Part shown: piece by piece, positions 43,818 through 52,428 of the stretch | Position numbering within the stretch: the first letter of the stretch is position 1 | Layout: each line of letters opens with the position of its first letter | NCBI GenBank assembly: GCA_034422835.1 | Contig: DAOUJJ010000018.1 | Coordinates: 85,489-149,488, forward strand | Length of the DNA: 64,000 bases | Direction: 5' to 3' | DNA from: VXMO01 sp034422835 | GTDB lineage: Bacteria > Chloroflexota > Dehalococcoidia > UBA6926 | Made by a program: the position numbers and the translations under genes | Notes under the pieces: generated by a model | The model's input: only the letters and a program-made list of their open reading frames with translations | Told to the model about the DNA's origin: nothing | Database searches by the model: none

Positions 43818-44960
43818 CTAGTGTGCTGCTGCTTCCTCGTGATGCTCCCCGCCGTGGTCCTCGCCGCCGTGGTGCGTGACCGCAAGGATGCCGAAGATCA
43901 ACGTGAGGATGGCAAAGATGAACGCCTGGATGATACCGAAGAAGACCTCCATAAAGAACACGCCGATGACGAATGTTAACGGCACGAAGAAGGACATCAT
44001 CAGGATGAGAATCTCACCGGCAAAGACGTTGCCGAAGAGGCGGAATGTGAAGCTGAGGAGCCGCACAAGCTCCGAGATCAAGTCCACGAAACCGACGAAT
44101 ACGTCAATCAGGCCGAACGGGATGTTCCCCCGCAGGAGACGACCGAAGTTGAAGAACTTGCCCAGATAGGAGAACAGGCCGAGGCTGGTCACACCCCAGA
44201 ACTCCACGAAGATGGCGCTCCAAACGGCGATTGCGAACGGGGTGTTCACATCCGTGTTGGCGGGCCGCAGGAACGGGACGAGGTGGCCGGCGTTCAGATC
44301 GGGGTTATTCGCGTGGAACTCCTCCCACTGGTTACCGTATATCTCCCATCCCTGTACTGTGCTTCCGTTCAGCTCATATTCGAAGCCGCCTGTCGGAAGA
44401 CCGAAAGGCAAGCCGACCGGCACGTTGTTGTTCTCATCCAGGATGTAGAGCTTAAGGTCGGCGAGCTTCTTCTCAAGTTCTGCGCCCTCGTACATCTCCT
44501 CGTAATGATGGACCTCCTCCTCGGCGGAGATGACCTTGTAGAAGGTGCCGGTGCCGGGGATGAAACCGAGCAGGTTGGCCCCCGCGACGAACAGGAAGAT
44601 GGTGGCGACTATAGGAAAGAATCGCCGGCCGTTAGCCACGCCGGCCGCCCTCTGGCAGAGATTCAAAAGCCCCTCGACAACGGCCTCGGCCAGCGCCTGC
44701 ATGCGGCCCGGGATGACCTCCATCTTGCGCGTGGCGAACCAGGCAAGGCCGAGAATGACGGCCATGGCCAACCACTGCTGAATGACGGTGGATCGGAGGG
44801 GATACTCCCAATCAAGGCCGGGAATGGGAATCTCAATTGACGGATCGATCTTGAGGGGCGGGATTTCCAGATGCCCCTGCAGGAACAGAATCCCAAAGAC
44901 CGTTAAAAGGAGCGCGGCGATGATGCTGAACAGCACCCGAGGCCGCGCAAGCAGACTCAC
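43818..44960 (-). CDS. atpB: ATP synthase a subunit with a large extracytoplasmic insert
   Basis: 380 residues versus about 240-280 in most bacteria. The conserved proton-path helix is present: SELVRLLSFTFRLFGNVFAG, with the essential Arg in F-R-L-F-G-N. The extra length lies at about residues 137-229, between FVAGANLLGFIPG and ANTDVNTPFAIAVW. It is a hydrophilic, charged segment (AEEEVHHYEEMYEGAELEKK onward) absent from standard subunit a. The C-terminus is His-rich (THHGGEDHGGEHHEEAAAH). It follows atpZ/I with a 4-base overlap. Confidence 0.94.
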   Translation of the reverse strand: MSLLARPRVLFSIIAALLLTVFGILFLQGHLEIPPLKIDPSIEIPIPGLDWEYPLRSTVIQQWLAMAVILGLAWFATRKMEVIPGRMQALAEAVVEGLLNLCQRAAGVANGRRFFPIVATIFLFVAGANLLGFIPGTGTFYKVISAEEEVHHYEEMYEGAELEKKLADLKLYILDENNNVPVGLPFGLPTGGFEYELNGSTVQGWEIYGNQWEEFHANNPDLNAGHLVPFLRPANTDVNTPFAIAVWSAIFVEFWGVTSLGLFSYLGKFFNFGRLLRGNIPFGLIDVFVGFVDLISELVRLLSFTFRLFGNVFAGEILILMMSFFVPLTFVIGVFFMEVFFGIIQAFIFAILTLIFGILAVTHHGGEDHGGEHHEEAAAH

Positions 44961-45205
44961 TCGTCGTTATCCTTTCGCATGGGATTCGTATTGAGCAGCG
45001 GCGCGGCCATTCGGTAAGCCCCCCAGGCCGCCACTATCAAACCGAACCCAACCCCCAGTAGCGTAAATAGCGGCGTCACCCCAAGGCGATCATCCAGCCA
45101 CACACCACCCAGCACCCCTAAAACGATGCAGACGGCTACGTACCATCCGAGGCCAAGCAGCCGCACCGCGACCTGCATGGCTCTGCTGCCGGTTAACCGC
45201 GACAT
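44957..45205 (-). CDS. AtpZ/AtpI-family small membrane protein
   Basis: 82 residues from ATG 45205; an upstream ATG at 45229 would add eight. Two hydrophobic helices, GLGWYVAVCIVLGVLGGVWL and LFTLLGVGFGLIVAAWGAYR, separated by the short DDRLGVTP. This is the layout of AtpZ/AtpI proteins that help c-ring assembly or carry Mg/Ca. It is the first gene of the atp operon and overlaps atpB by four bases. Confidence 0.85.
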   Translation of the reverse strand: MSRLTGSRAMQVAVRLLGLGWYVAVCIVLGVLGGVWLDDRLGVTPLFTLLGVGFGLIVAAWGAYRMAAPLLNTNPMRKDNDE

Positions 45206-45312
45206 GACACCGCTTGCGAAAGTTATCACACACGCGTAGGCGCGTCAATCAATAGCGAACCCGCCTGCGGCATGCTAATCGCCAAGGTGAAAGACCCAAT
45301 AGCTTCCAATAA

Positions 45313-45939
45313 TCAATCTTTCCGCTGCTCGCCCTCGAGATCCATGTTGATCTCTTCAACGGCGTCACTGAATGCGGACATCCTTCGGGCCTCGTCATCG
45401 GACACGCCCTTATCGCCTTCGAGGTCCAGTTCCTCGACAAACTCTCTGAACGCAGACAGCTTGCGAAGTTCCTCTTCAGTCACTTCCCGCTGCTCCGAGC
45501 CGTCGGCGTCACGCGCGAACACGTAGTCGCCGGTGTCCGCATTGACGAGCACGCCGGCCTCGTTCAACACCTCGTCCGCGGCGTAGATGGGAACGTCTGC
45601 CCGGACCGCAAGCGCGACGGCATCGCTCGGACGACTGTCAATCTCGATGTCCTTCTCACCGTGGCGCACGATGATTTGGGCGAAGAACGTGTCGTCTTTG
45701 AGGTCCGATATGAGGATATGCCGAATCTCCCCGCCGAGTTCGGGGATGACGGTGTTCAGCAGGTCATGCGTGAGAGGGCGCGGAACGCGAACGTTCTGCA
45801 TCTTGATGGCGATGGATTCGGCCTCCGCGGGCCCGATCCAGATGATGAGACGCCGCTCGGCCGCTTTCTCCTTGAGGATAACGACGCGCTGATAGCTGTT
45901 GAGGCTCACGCCGATCCTGTCGATTGTCATCTCGATCAC
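45313..45939 (-). CDS. Bifunctional nuclease (DUF151/BFN) family protein
   Basis: 208 residues. The BFN domain covers residues 1-140, with VVILKEKAAERRLIIWIGPA, EAESIAIKMQNVRVPRPLTH and the active-site-like block EIDSRPSDAVALAVRADVPI. Family members have reported RNase/DNase activity in plants and Thermotoga homologues. The tail contains two near copies of a 20-residue helical unit (LRKLSAFREFVEELDLEGDK and ARRMSAFSDAVEEINMDLEG), resembling UVR-type coiled segments. Divergence from the atp operon is absent: same strand, 83 bases upstream of the 45229 start. It may sit in a separate transcript. Confidence 0.88.
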   Translation of the reverse strand: MIEMTIDRIGVSLNSYQRVVILKEKAAERRLIIWIGPAEAESIAIKMQNVRVPRPLTHDLLNTVIPELGGEIRHILISDLKDDTFFAQIIVRHGEKDIEIDSRPSDAVALAVRADVPIYAADEVLNEAGVLVNADTGDYVFARDADGSEQREVTEEELRKLSAFREFVEELDLEGDKGVSDDEARRMSAFSDAVEEINMDLEGEQRKD

Positions 45940-46019
45940 CCGGCCACCTCCCCTTGCACCCTAGGCCATCAATTGTACGCCCGTTGGCGAGGCGGGACAA
46001 ACCGAAAACAGCCTCAGCG

Positions 46020-48590
46020 TCATGCGGAGATGCTGTAGCGCGAACCGTTCTCCGTCTTGATGATGTCGATGCGTGTATCGAACTGGTTTCGCACGTCGTC
46101 GATGTGTGTGATGACCAGGATCAGGCCGTTGTGAAAGACGGGATCGTTCCAGAGTGTTGAGATGGCCTCGATGAGCCGCTCGCGCCCCTCCGCGTCCTGG
46201 CTCCCGAACCCCTCATCGATGAACAGGACGGGCACTTCCGAGCCCGCCCGCCGCGCCAACAGCTTTGAGAGCGCGATCCGCAGCGCAAAGTTGATGCGAA
46301 ACGCCTCGCCGCCGCTGTACATCTCATAGGCGCGCGTTCCCTGGATGTCGGAGATGATGACCTCCAGCGTCTCAATGGTATTGCCCGCCTGTGTTTGCCG
46401 TTGTGTTTCCAGCCGCAGTGTCATCGACCCGTTGGTCATCCGTCCCAGCAGATCATTGGCGTCGTCCTCCAGCTCCGGCAGTGCCGTTTCGATAAGCAGC
46501 GCCTGCACCCCGCGCGGCCCAAACGCCTGCGCCAGGTCATCGTGAACGGAGGCACGGGAGGCCGCCTCCCTCTCCTCCTCGTTCAGGCCCGCCTTCTCCT
46601 CCCGCTGCCGTTCAAGGCGCTGTAGGTCCGCTTGAATGAGAGCCTGCTGCCGATCGGTTTCCCGAATCCGGCCCTCTAACTCCTCTACTGCCTTTCCGGC
46701 GCCCGCGGCCTCCGTGACGGCGTCATCCAGACCCTCCAGGCCCTTCTCCAACTCTGCCGCGCGGACTTGTTCCGACTCGTGAGTCGTTGTCGCCCGTTGC
46801 CAACGTTCACTCACGTCCTCAAACGCTGCCCGGTCGGCGTCCACACGGGCGGATACGGCGTCCAGGTCACGCCGGTCGCTCTCCCAGTGACGCAAATTCG
46901 ACTCCCGCTCCTGTGCGGCGGAGTGCGTGTCTGCGTCATAGTTGAGTTCAGTGATTTTGTCTCGGACAGCCCGCAGCTCATCAGACTCTTGCGGCATGGC
47001 GGCCAGTTCGGCGTGGGCTTTCTCAAGCTGGGCTTTGACGCCGGACAGGTCATTCGCTGCCCTCTGCGCTTGCTCCAACTGTGCCCGAATCGACCCTGCC
47101 TGCGAGTCAAGCCGAGACGACTCTTCCCTCAACGCAGCCTCATCCCGTTCGATTTCGCTTGTGAGGCCGTCGTGTCTCGCGCGCATCTCCTTGCCGTCAG
47201 ATTCGATGCGCTGCATCTCCGCAGTAAGCTCATTCTTGCGGCTTTCGAAGTGCTGTCGTAGTTGATCTGCGCCATGCTCACCGAGCTGTGTTCCGCAGAC
47301 GGGACACTCCACCAGTTCCCCCTGCGCGATGAGCGCCATGGGGGCATCCAGGCTGTCGTGTTCCCGCTTGATGGAGTTGTGCAGGCCCCGCTGTGCCTCC
47401 AACTCGCCGTACAGGGTTTCACGCGCTGTCCGGCGTTCGGCAAGCTCCTGCTCGCGACCCGCAAGGGCGGTGCGCAGCTCAATGATTCCCGTGAGGCGTT
47501 CGTTGAGAGCCGCCTCCTGTGCCGCCCGCTCAGAAAGTTCACCATGACGGCGTTCTGCGTCATTAACCTGATTCTCAAGGCGGGAACGGAGTTCCGATGC
47601 CGCTTGCTCGAGACGGCTTCGCTCCGCCACCAACTCGCCATGCGTGCGCGCTCGGCTGCCCAGGTCGGCCAACGCTGATCGGGCGGCCTCCAGAGCGCGC
47701 CAGCCCGCCTCAATCTCTTCAGCGCGCGACAGCATCTGCTCCGAACTCGCGATGGTTTCCTGCAGCTCTTGGCGGCGCTTGGCCAGACTGCCTGCTTCCT
47801 CGGACAATTCGGCGATGCGCCCTTTCGCCTGCCGGAGCTGCTGTTGGCGATTCTGCATATCAGTGACGACGGCGCTGATCTCATCCCGGCGCTTCGTGGC
47901 GATTTCAAGCCGCGCTTTCAAATCTGAGAGGTTCTCGGTGATGTCCTGAGCCTGTTTCTTGAGCCCTTCTTCCCTCTCAAGCTCACGGTCTATGAGCTCG
48001 ATGCGCCCCCGGGCAATGGTCTGCCGGTTGCGGTCGTCACGCGCCATATCCCGCGCCTTCTGGGCGTAACCGTCATAGACGGACAGGTTGAGAATCTCGC
48101 CGAGGATTCGCTTGCGCTCCGCCGGCCGCTGCGACACAAACAGGTCGGCCTTGCCCTGTACCAAAAAGGCGGAGTTGATGAACGTGTCATAGTCCAGCCG
48201 GATCGTATCCACGAGCTTGCGGGTTGTCTCTCTGACCGACGTCTCAGTCAATGAACGCCAACGAGGGCCGTCGCGCATCTGGAAATCGAGTGTGGTGTTT
48301 CCGCCGCTGGCCCGTCGCCGGTGACGCCGCTCAACGCGGTAGTCCACGCCGTGCGACTGAAACTCAAGCTGCACGCCCATGTCCGACATCTGCGCGGCCA
48401 CAAGTTGGTCCGCTGACGCGCCTGCCCGGGATCGTCCCCACAGCGCCCACGTGATGGCGTCCAGCAGAGACGATTTACCCGCGCCGTTGGGGCCGGACAG
48501 GCACGCGATGCCCAGCCCCTCCAGCATCAGCGGCTCCTGCGCCCCCCGATAGGGCATGAAATTCTCAACGGTCAGCTTGAGCGGCAGCAT
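46020..48590 (-). CDS. sbcC: SbcC/Rad50-type DNA repair ATPase
   Basis: 856 residues. Walker A is GPNGAGKSSLLDAITWALWG at 33-52. Two long coiled-coil arms flank a Rad50 zinc hook, CPVCGTQLGEHG, near residue 430. The signature motif is YSGGEAFRINFALRIALSKL and Walker B is VPVLFIDEGFGSQDAEGRER. Such ATPases tether and process DNA ends with the nuclease SbcD/Mre11. No sbcD is present beside it; instead the gene starts 19 bases after a beta-CASP-type protein in the same direction. Confidence 0.93.
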   Translation of the reverse strand: MLPLKLTVENFMPYRGAQEPLMLEGLGIACLSGPNGAGKSSLLDAITWALWGRSRAGASADQLVAAQMSDMGVQLEFQSHGVDYRVERRHRRRASGGNTTLDFQMRDGPRWRSLTETSVRETTRKLVDTIRLDYDTFINSAFLVQGKADLFVSQRPAERKRILGEILNLSVYDGYAQKARDMARDDRNRQTIARGRIELIDRELEREEGLKKQAQDITENLSDLKARLEIATKRRDEISAVVTDMQNRQQQLRQAKGRIAELSEEAGSLAKRRQELQETIASSEQMLSRAEEIEAGWRALEAARSALADLGSRARTHGELVAERSRLEQAASELRSRLENQVNDAERRHGELSERAAQEAALNERLTGIIELRTALAGREQELAERRTARETLYGELEAQRGLHNSIKREHDSLDAPMALIAQGELVECPVCGTQLGEHGADQLRQHFESRKNELTAEMQRIESDGKEMRARHDGLTSEIERDEAALREESSRLDSQAGSIRAQLEQAQRAANDLSGVKAQLEKAHAELAAMPQESDELRAVRDKITELNYDADTHSAAQERESNLRHWESDRRDLDAVSARVDADRAAFEDVSERWQRATTTHESEQVRAAELEKGLEGLDDAVTEAAGAGKAVEELEGRIRETDRQQALIQADLQRLERQREEKAGLNEEEREAASRASVHDDLAQAFGPRGVQALLIETALPELEDDANDLLGRMTNGSMTLRLETQRQTQAGNTIETLEVIISDIQGTRAYEMYSGGEAFRINFALRIALSKLLARRAGSEVPVLFIDEGFGSQDAEGRERLIEAISTLWNDPVFHNGLILVITHIDDVRNQFDTRIDIIKTENGSRYSISA

Positions 48591-48609
48591 GGAGTGAATG
48601 AATCGGACT

Positions 48610-50031
48610 CTAGGCTATCTCAATGGCCCGTCCGCGCTCCGTCACCACGCTAATCGGTAATCCGGCCAACGCGTCCGCGAACGCCTCGGGCTGCGCCGTG
48701 TGGACGGGAATGAGGTGGCGCGGGACGATGCGGCGAATCATCGCGATCGTCTCATCGAACGTCGCGTGGCCGGAGGAGTGGAAGTAGTTGGGGTTCTCTG
48801 CGTCTCGCGCTGCGATGTCGAGCCCCATGTCACGGACGCGATTGAGCAACGTGTCCTCGTTGCTCGTGGCCGCGCGTGAGCGAATGTAGATACCCTGTGT
48901 CGGCTCACCCGCCTCCAACACGCCCAACTCCGCAGGCGAACTTCGCACAATGTAGTCGCCGCTGTTCGCGCGCAGTTCATCCGGGGAAACGAGAATCGCC
49001 TGAAACTGGTCCCGCACTTCTGCTTCCCAACCGTTTGTAGAGTCATCGAGCTGTGGCGCGTCCAGGATGCGGAACGTGTCCACCGCGTCAAAGGGTGGAA
49101 ACTGCCGCCAGACGATGGACATGGACTCGTACATGTGGAAATCACGCGGGGTGAGCACGAGAGCGCGACGTGTTGCTTCCGCGACGTGATTGAACGTCAG
49201 GAGCCGTTCCATGTCCATCGCGTCAAAATCCGCCACGATCAAACCGTCCTGCCCGTTGATGGCCTCCATCACGCGCTGGTACACGTCATTCTCGGTTGTG
49301 GGAGAGACGCCGGGCTGTGTGTTGGCCCCGTCCACAATCAATGCCGGCATGTTCATCTCGGCGAATCCCTGGACAAACTCCTTCATCAGGCCCGGCTGCT
49401 GGCCGTGGAACCGTATATTCCCCGTGTAGCCGACCCATCCGTTCAGCGTTTCGATGGCGATGGCGGACGCGCCAAGGATGGAATGATCGACGGGGTAGTG
49501 GCGCAGGGCGCGTCCGTTGAGAGCATCCGGGGCGTGCTGGGGCAGGACGGCCGCCGGGCGCGAAATGATGCTGTTCACTCCCACCGAATCCATCTGTCCG
49601 AGCCACCAACGATGAACGTCGGCAAACGTGTCGATCGGCTCCCCCTGTGCATTGGCGGAATCGTTCTGTGTCAGCAGAAAAGTGTACGGACGCTGGACCG
49701 CTTGGCGGGATGCCACGGGAGCATCGTACCCGCCCGGGACTGCAAAGACCGTTTCGTTCTCTCTTGCAGGTTGGGAAATATCCTGCGTCGCCTTGAGAAT
49801 GGCGGAAGTCATGACGCTCGCGTAGATCGGGGTGTCTACGGGAAGGTAGGGGATGCCCGCCGTGTGGCGTGGGTGGGCGTTGCTGATGAGCGCCGCATCC
49901 AGCCGCGGCAGTGAATCGTTCCACGACGGCGCGCCGCAATCGAACAGAAACGCGCCCCGGTCGTCTTCAACGAGAACCTGTGCCCTGCCAGGGTCGTTCA
50001 TTCCGACCTGAACCGTTATCCGTACAGACAC
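48610..50031 (-). CDS. Metallo-beta-lactamase/beta-CASP protein, RNase J-like with degenerate metal site
   Basis: 473 residues laid out like RNase J: an MBL half, a beta-CASP insert, then the MBL end. Blocks seen are ALISNAHPRHTAGIPYLPVD, PVDHSILGASAIAIETLNGW, VGYTGNIRFHG, LIVDGANTQPGVSPTTENDV, SSGHATFDETIAMIRRIVPR and HLIPVHTAQPEAF. The usual motif II His-x-His-x-Asp-His reads Asn-Ala-His-Pro-Arg-His, and the usual Asp of TGD reads Asn. At least three metal ligands are therefore replaced, so hydrolytic activity is doubtful. It is encoded 19 bases upstream of sbcC on the same strand. Confidence 0.8.
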   Translation of the reverse strand: MSVRITVQVGMNDPGRAQVLVEDDRGAFLFDCGAPSWNDSLPRLDAALISNAHPRHTAGIPYLPVDTPIYASVMTSAILKATQDISQPARENETVFAVPGGYDAPVASRQAVQRPYTFLLTQNDSANAQGEPIDTFADVHRWWLGQMDSVGVNSIISRPAAVLPQHAPDALNGRALRHYPVDHSILGASAIAIETLNGWVGYTGNIRFHGQQPGLMKEFVQGFAEMNMPALIVDGANTQPGVSPTTENDVYQRVMEAINGQDGLIVADFDAMDMERLLTFNHVAEATRRALVLTPRDFHMYESMSIVWRQFPPFDAVDTFRILDAPQLDDSTNGWEAEVRDQFQAILVSPDELRANSGDYIVRSSPAELGVLEAGEPTQGIYIRSRAATSNEDTLLNRVRDMGLDIAARDAENPNYFHSSGHATFDETIAMIRRIVPRHLIPVHTAQPEAFADALAGLPISVVTERGRAIEIA

Positions 50032-50179
50032 CCCGCTCTACTCCCTGTTGATAAACGTCCGGACTGACCAACCGCCCAGGTGGGGAACACGCGGCCACCT
50101 AATGAGTCTAGCGGCGAAAAGACGTGTGTGCGGCATGAGCCCAACTTTTCTACACACACCCTCGTATAGCTAGGCAAAC

Positions 50180-50208
50180 TTGGAGAACAGGGGCATGGAG
50201 CGTATACT
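50180..50208 (+). promoter_or_regulatory. Sigma-70-type promoter of the DUF4349 gene
   Basis: TTGGAG (50180-50185) and TATACT (50203-50208) are separated by 17 bases. A ribosome binding site AGGGAGG follows at 50238-50244. The promoter position rules out any translation start upstream of about 50215 for the following gene. Confidence 0.75.
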
Positions 50209-50251
50209 TAGCCCATCGCGGTCTGCCACCGATCTGCAGGGAGGAATGCAC

Positions 50252-51931
50252 GTGGACAGTCTTTCGCGATTTTTTGCTTTTGCGCTCCTGGCGCTGTTGG
50301 TTGCCTTTGGCATTGCCTGCGGTGCAAGTGAAGAAGACTCGGAAGATTTCTTCGAAACGACCACTCTTGCGGCACCGAACTTCGATTCTGATGACATGTC
50401 TGACGACGTTGGAGACGTTGTATCCAGCGCCGAGGCCGCATCGCCTGCGCCTTCCGACCAGACAACAAGCGATTCCACAGTTGATGGTGACGGCGGCTCG
50501 GACTCAACCCAACTGGAAACCGGCTACCCGCCCGTCGCCGCCCAGAATCGCCTCATCGTTCGCATAGTCGACATGACCATTGAGGTTGATGATGTCCCGA
50601 GGCAAATTGAGGCTGTGTCCGGCATCGCTGTGCAGCGTGGCGGGTGGGTCGTCAGCGAGCAGCGCTCCAGCCAGCACGTTGGACACATCTCCGTCCGTGT
50701 GCCCAGCGCCCAGTTGGATAGCGCCGTCCGCGCCATTTCCGACCTCGGCCTAGATGTGCTGTCCCTCATATCTACCAGTGATGACGTAACGGAAGAGTAT
50801 TTTGACGTGCAGGCGCGCATCCAAAACCTCAACGTCACACGTGACTCACTCCGCGAATTGCTCAGCCGCGAGGGTGAGCTTGAGGACATCCTCGAAGTCC
50901 AGCGTGAGATCACCCGCGTCAGCGGAGAGATTGAGGTCCTTGAGGGCCGCAAGCGCCTGCTTGAGCAGACAACCGCCACGTCGCTGATTAACGTGACACT
51001 CGAACTCGCCCCCGGCGAAATGTCCGCCGACGCCGGCCCGGACCTGCAGGCCGTTGAAGGGCGCAGCGTCGCGTTCCGCACCACGTTCAACGAGCCGCAG
51101 GGGATTGATTCCTATGAATACTGGTGGGAGTTCGGCGACGGAGCCGAGTCGGACCGCCGCACACGCACGGCAGTCACCGAAACCCCCGGCCAGCGCGTCA
51201 CGGAAATCGTCTGGTACACCTATCACTCAAGCGAGCAGTCCCCATACTTCGTCACGTTCAAGATTCGCGGCACAGGTGACACCGGCGTCGTCGACGGCGA
51301 AGATGCCATCAAGGTCAACGTGGAGCGCGTGCCCACCATCTTCGTTGCTACTGAGGAAACCGTCACAGTCCGTGCAGACGAGGAGCTCAGGCTGATCGGC
51401 TCGTTCACCCGCCCCGGAAACGTTGTCAATCTCACCTACGAATGGGAGTTCGGCGACGGCCTGATTCCCTCCACCGGCGACATTGGGGAGGGTGTGCAGG
51501 AGATTAGCGCCACGCATGAATACACCATTGATCGGTCCGCGCCCTATGAGGCGCGTTTCACCGTGGAGGGTGAGACGGACTTTGGCGCGCCGATCTCATC
51601 GTCGTCGACGGTGCTGGTCTACGTGGAGCCGAGCGCGCAGTGGGTGATTGGATTCCTCGATATACCTGAGACTGCTCGCGCCGCCACCAGGTCCCTCAGC
51701 GTGATTGCGCAGACCGCGCTCGCTGCCGCAATCTGGCTCACGCTGCTCAGCCCTGTGTGGGGACCCATAGCCGTCCTCATCTGGTGGTTGTATCGACGGT
51801 CGAAGCGCCAAATGGAAATGCGCCCACGGCGCGAACCTGACCCCGAACCGGAGGTCGCTGAAACCGTGAGCGATTCGGACGATAATCCGGATACGGAGGA
51901 TGCGGAACCGGAAGACGCTCGTCCGAACTAG
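50252..51931 (+). CDS. DUF4349 lipoprotein with two PKD-like domains
   Basis: 559 residues from GTG 50252, chosen because the AGGGAGG is seven bases away while ATG 50246 would be only one or two. A lipobox LLVAFGIAC follows a hydrophobic leader, then an acidic/Ser linker. The DUF4349 domain (RLIVRIVDMTIEVDDVPRQI; ISVRVPSAQLDSAVRAISDL; a coiled coil EGELEDILEVQREITRVSGE) follows. Two PKD-like beta domains each have YEYWWEFGDG or YEWEFGDGL. A C-terminal membrane helix (TALAAAIWLTLLSPVWGPIA) and an acidic cytoplasmic tail end the protein. DUF4349 proteins are poorly understood envelope proteins; the PKD addition is unusual. Confidence 0.78.
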   Translation: MDSLSRFFAFALLALLVAFGIACGASEEDSEDFFETTTLAAPNFDSDDMSDDVGDVVSSAEAASPAPSDQTTSDSTVDGDGGSDSTQLETGYPPVAAQNRLIVRIVDMTIEVDDVPRQIEAVSGIAVQRGGWVVSEQRSSQHVGHISVRVPSAQLDSAVRAISDLGLDVLSLISTSDDVTEEYFDVQARIQNLNVTRDSLRELLSREGELEDILEVQREITRVSGEIEVLEGRKRLLEQTTATSLINVTLELAPGEMSADAGPDLQAVEGRSVAFRTTFNEPQGIDSYEYWWEFGDGAESDRRTRTAVTETPGQRVTEIVWYTYHSSEQSPYFVTFKIRGTGDTGVVDGEDAIKVNVERVPTIFVATEETVTVRADEELRLIGSFTRPGNVVNLTYEWEFGDGLIPSTGDIGEGVQEISATHEYTIDRSAPYEARFTVEGETDFGAPISSSSTVLVYVEPSAQWVIGFLDIPETARAATRSLSVIAQTALAAAIWLTLLSPVWGPIAVLIWWLYRRSKRQMEMRPRREPDPEPEVAETVSDSDDNPDTEDAEPEDARPN

Positions 51932-52428
51932 CGGAACGGCGCAATCGCCAGGGTGATGGCTATCGCCACCTGGATCACGGCAAACACCAACCATATAAAG
52001 GTAAAGCTGACGCCTATGAAGATGGCCGCCAACGCCCAGGAGAAGGCGGCGGATCCGCCTGCCACGTAGCGCAGCGTCCGAGCGCGGCTCCGGTTGGCGG
52101 CAACGTGGACGGCCTGCCCGATGAGAAAACCCGCCACCGCCCACATGATCAGGCTCAAAACACCGCCGAAAAGCGCCGACAGGACGGTGATGGCAATCGC
52201 GAGCAGAATGCCCGCCCCCAGTCCCGCGCCAACGGCCGTGAGCAGGCGCGAGTTGGCAACCTGGGCGACGGGATTCCGCTCCCACGTGACGCATGATGGG
52301 CAGATGTGCCCCACGGCGGCCTGCACCATGCACTCCGGGCAGATTGGGTCATTGCAGCGGGCGCAGCGCAGGCCGGTCTCTCTATCGCGGTGCCGCAGGC
52401 AGTAGACGGGTTCAGCTGGGGTTGTCAT
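51928..52428 (-). CDS. B-box-type zinc-finger membrane protein
   Basis: 166 residues. The N-terminus has Cys/His pairs: YCLRHRDRETGLRCARCNDP followed by ICPECMVQAAVGHICPSC, the B-box-like finger often fused to rhomboid or other membrane domains. Three to four helices follow (TAVGAGLGAGILLAIAITVL, GVLSLIMWAVAGFLIGQAV, ALAAIFIGVSFTFIWLVF). The stop overlaps the convergent DUF4349 gene by four bases, and the start overlaps the end of the alpha/beta hydrolase by 17 bases. No catalytic residues are seen, so the role is probably regulatory or unknown. Confidence 0.72.
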   Translation of the reverse strand: MTTPAEPVYCLRHRDRETGLRCARCNDPICPECMVQAAVGHICPSCVTWERNPVAQVANSRLLTAVGAGLGAGILLAIAITVLSALFGGVLSLIMWAVAGFLIGQAVHVAANRSRARTLRYVAGGSAAFSWALAAIFIGVSFTFIWLVFAVIQVAIAITLAIAPFR

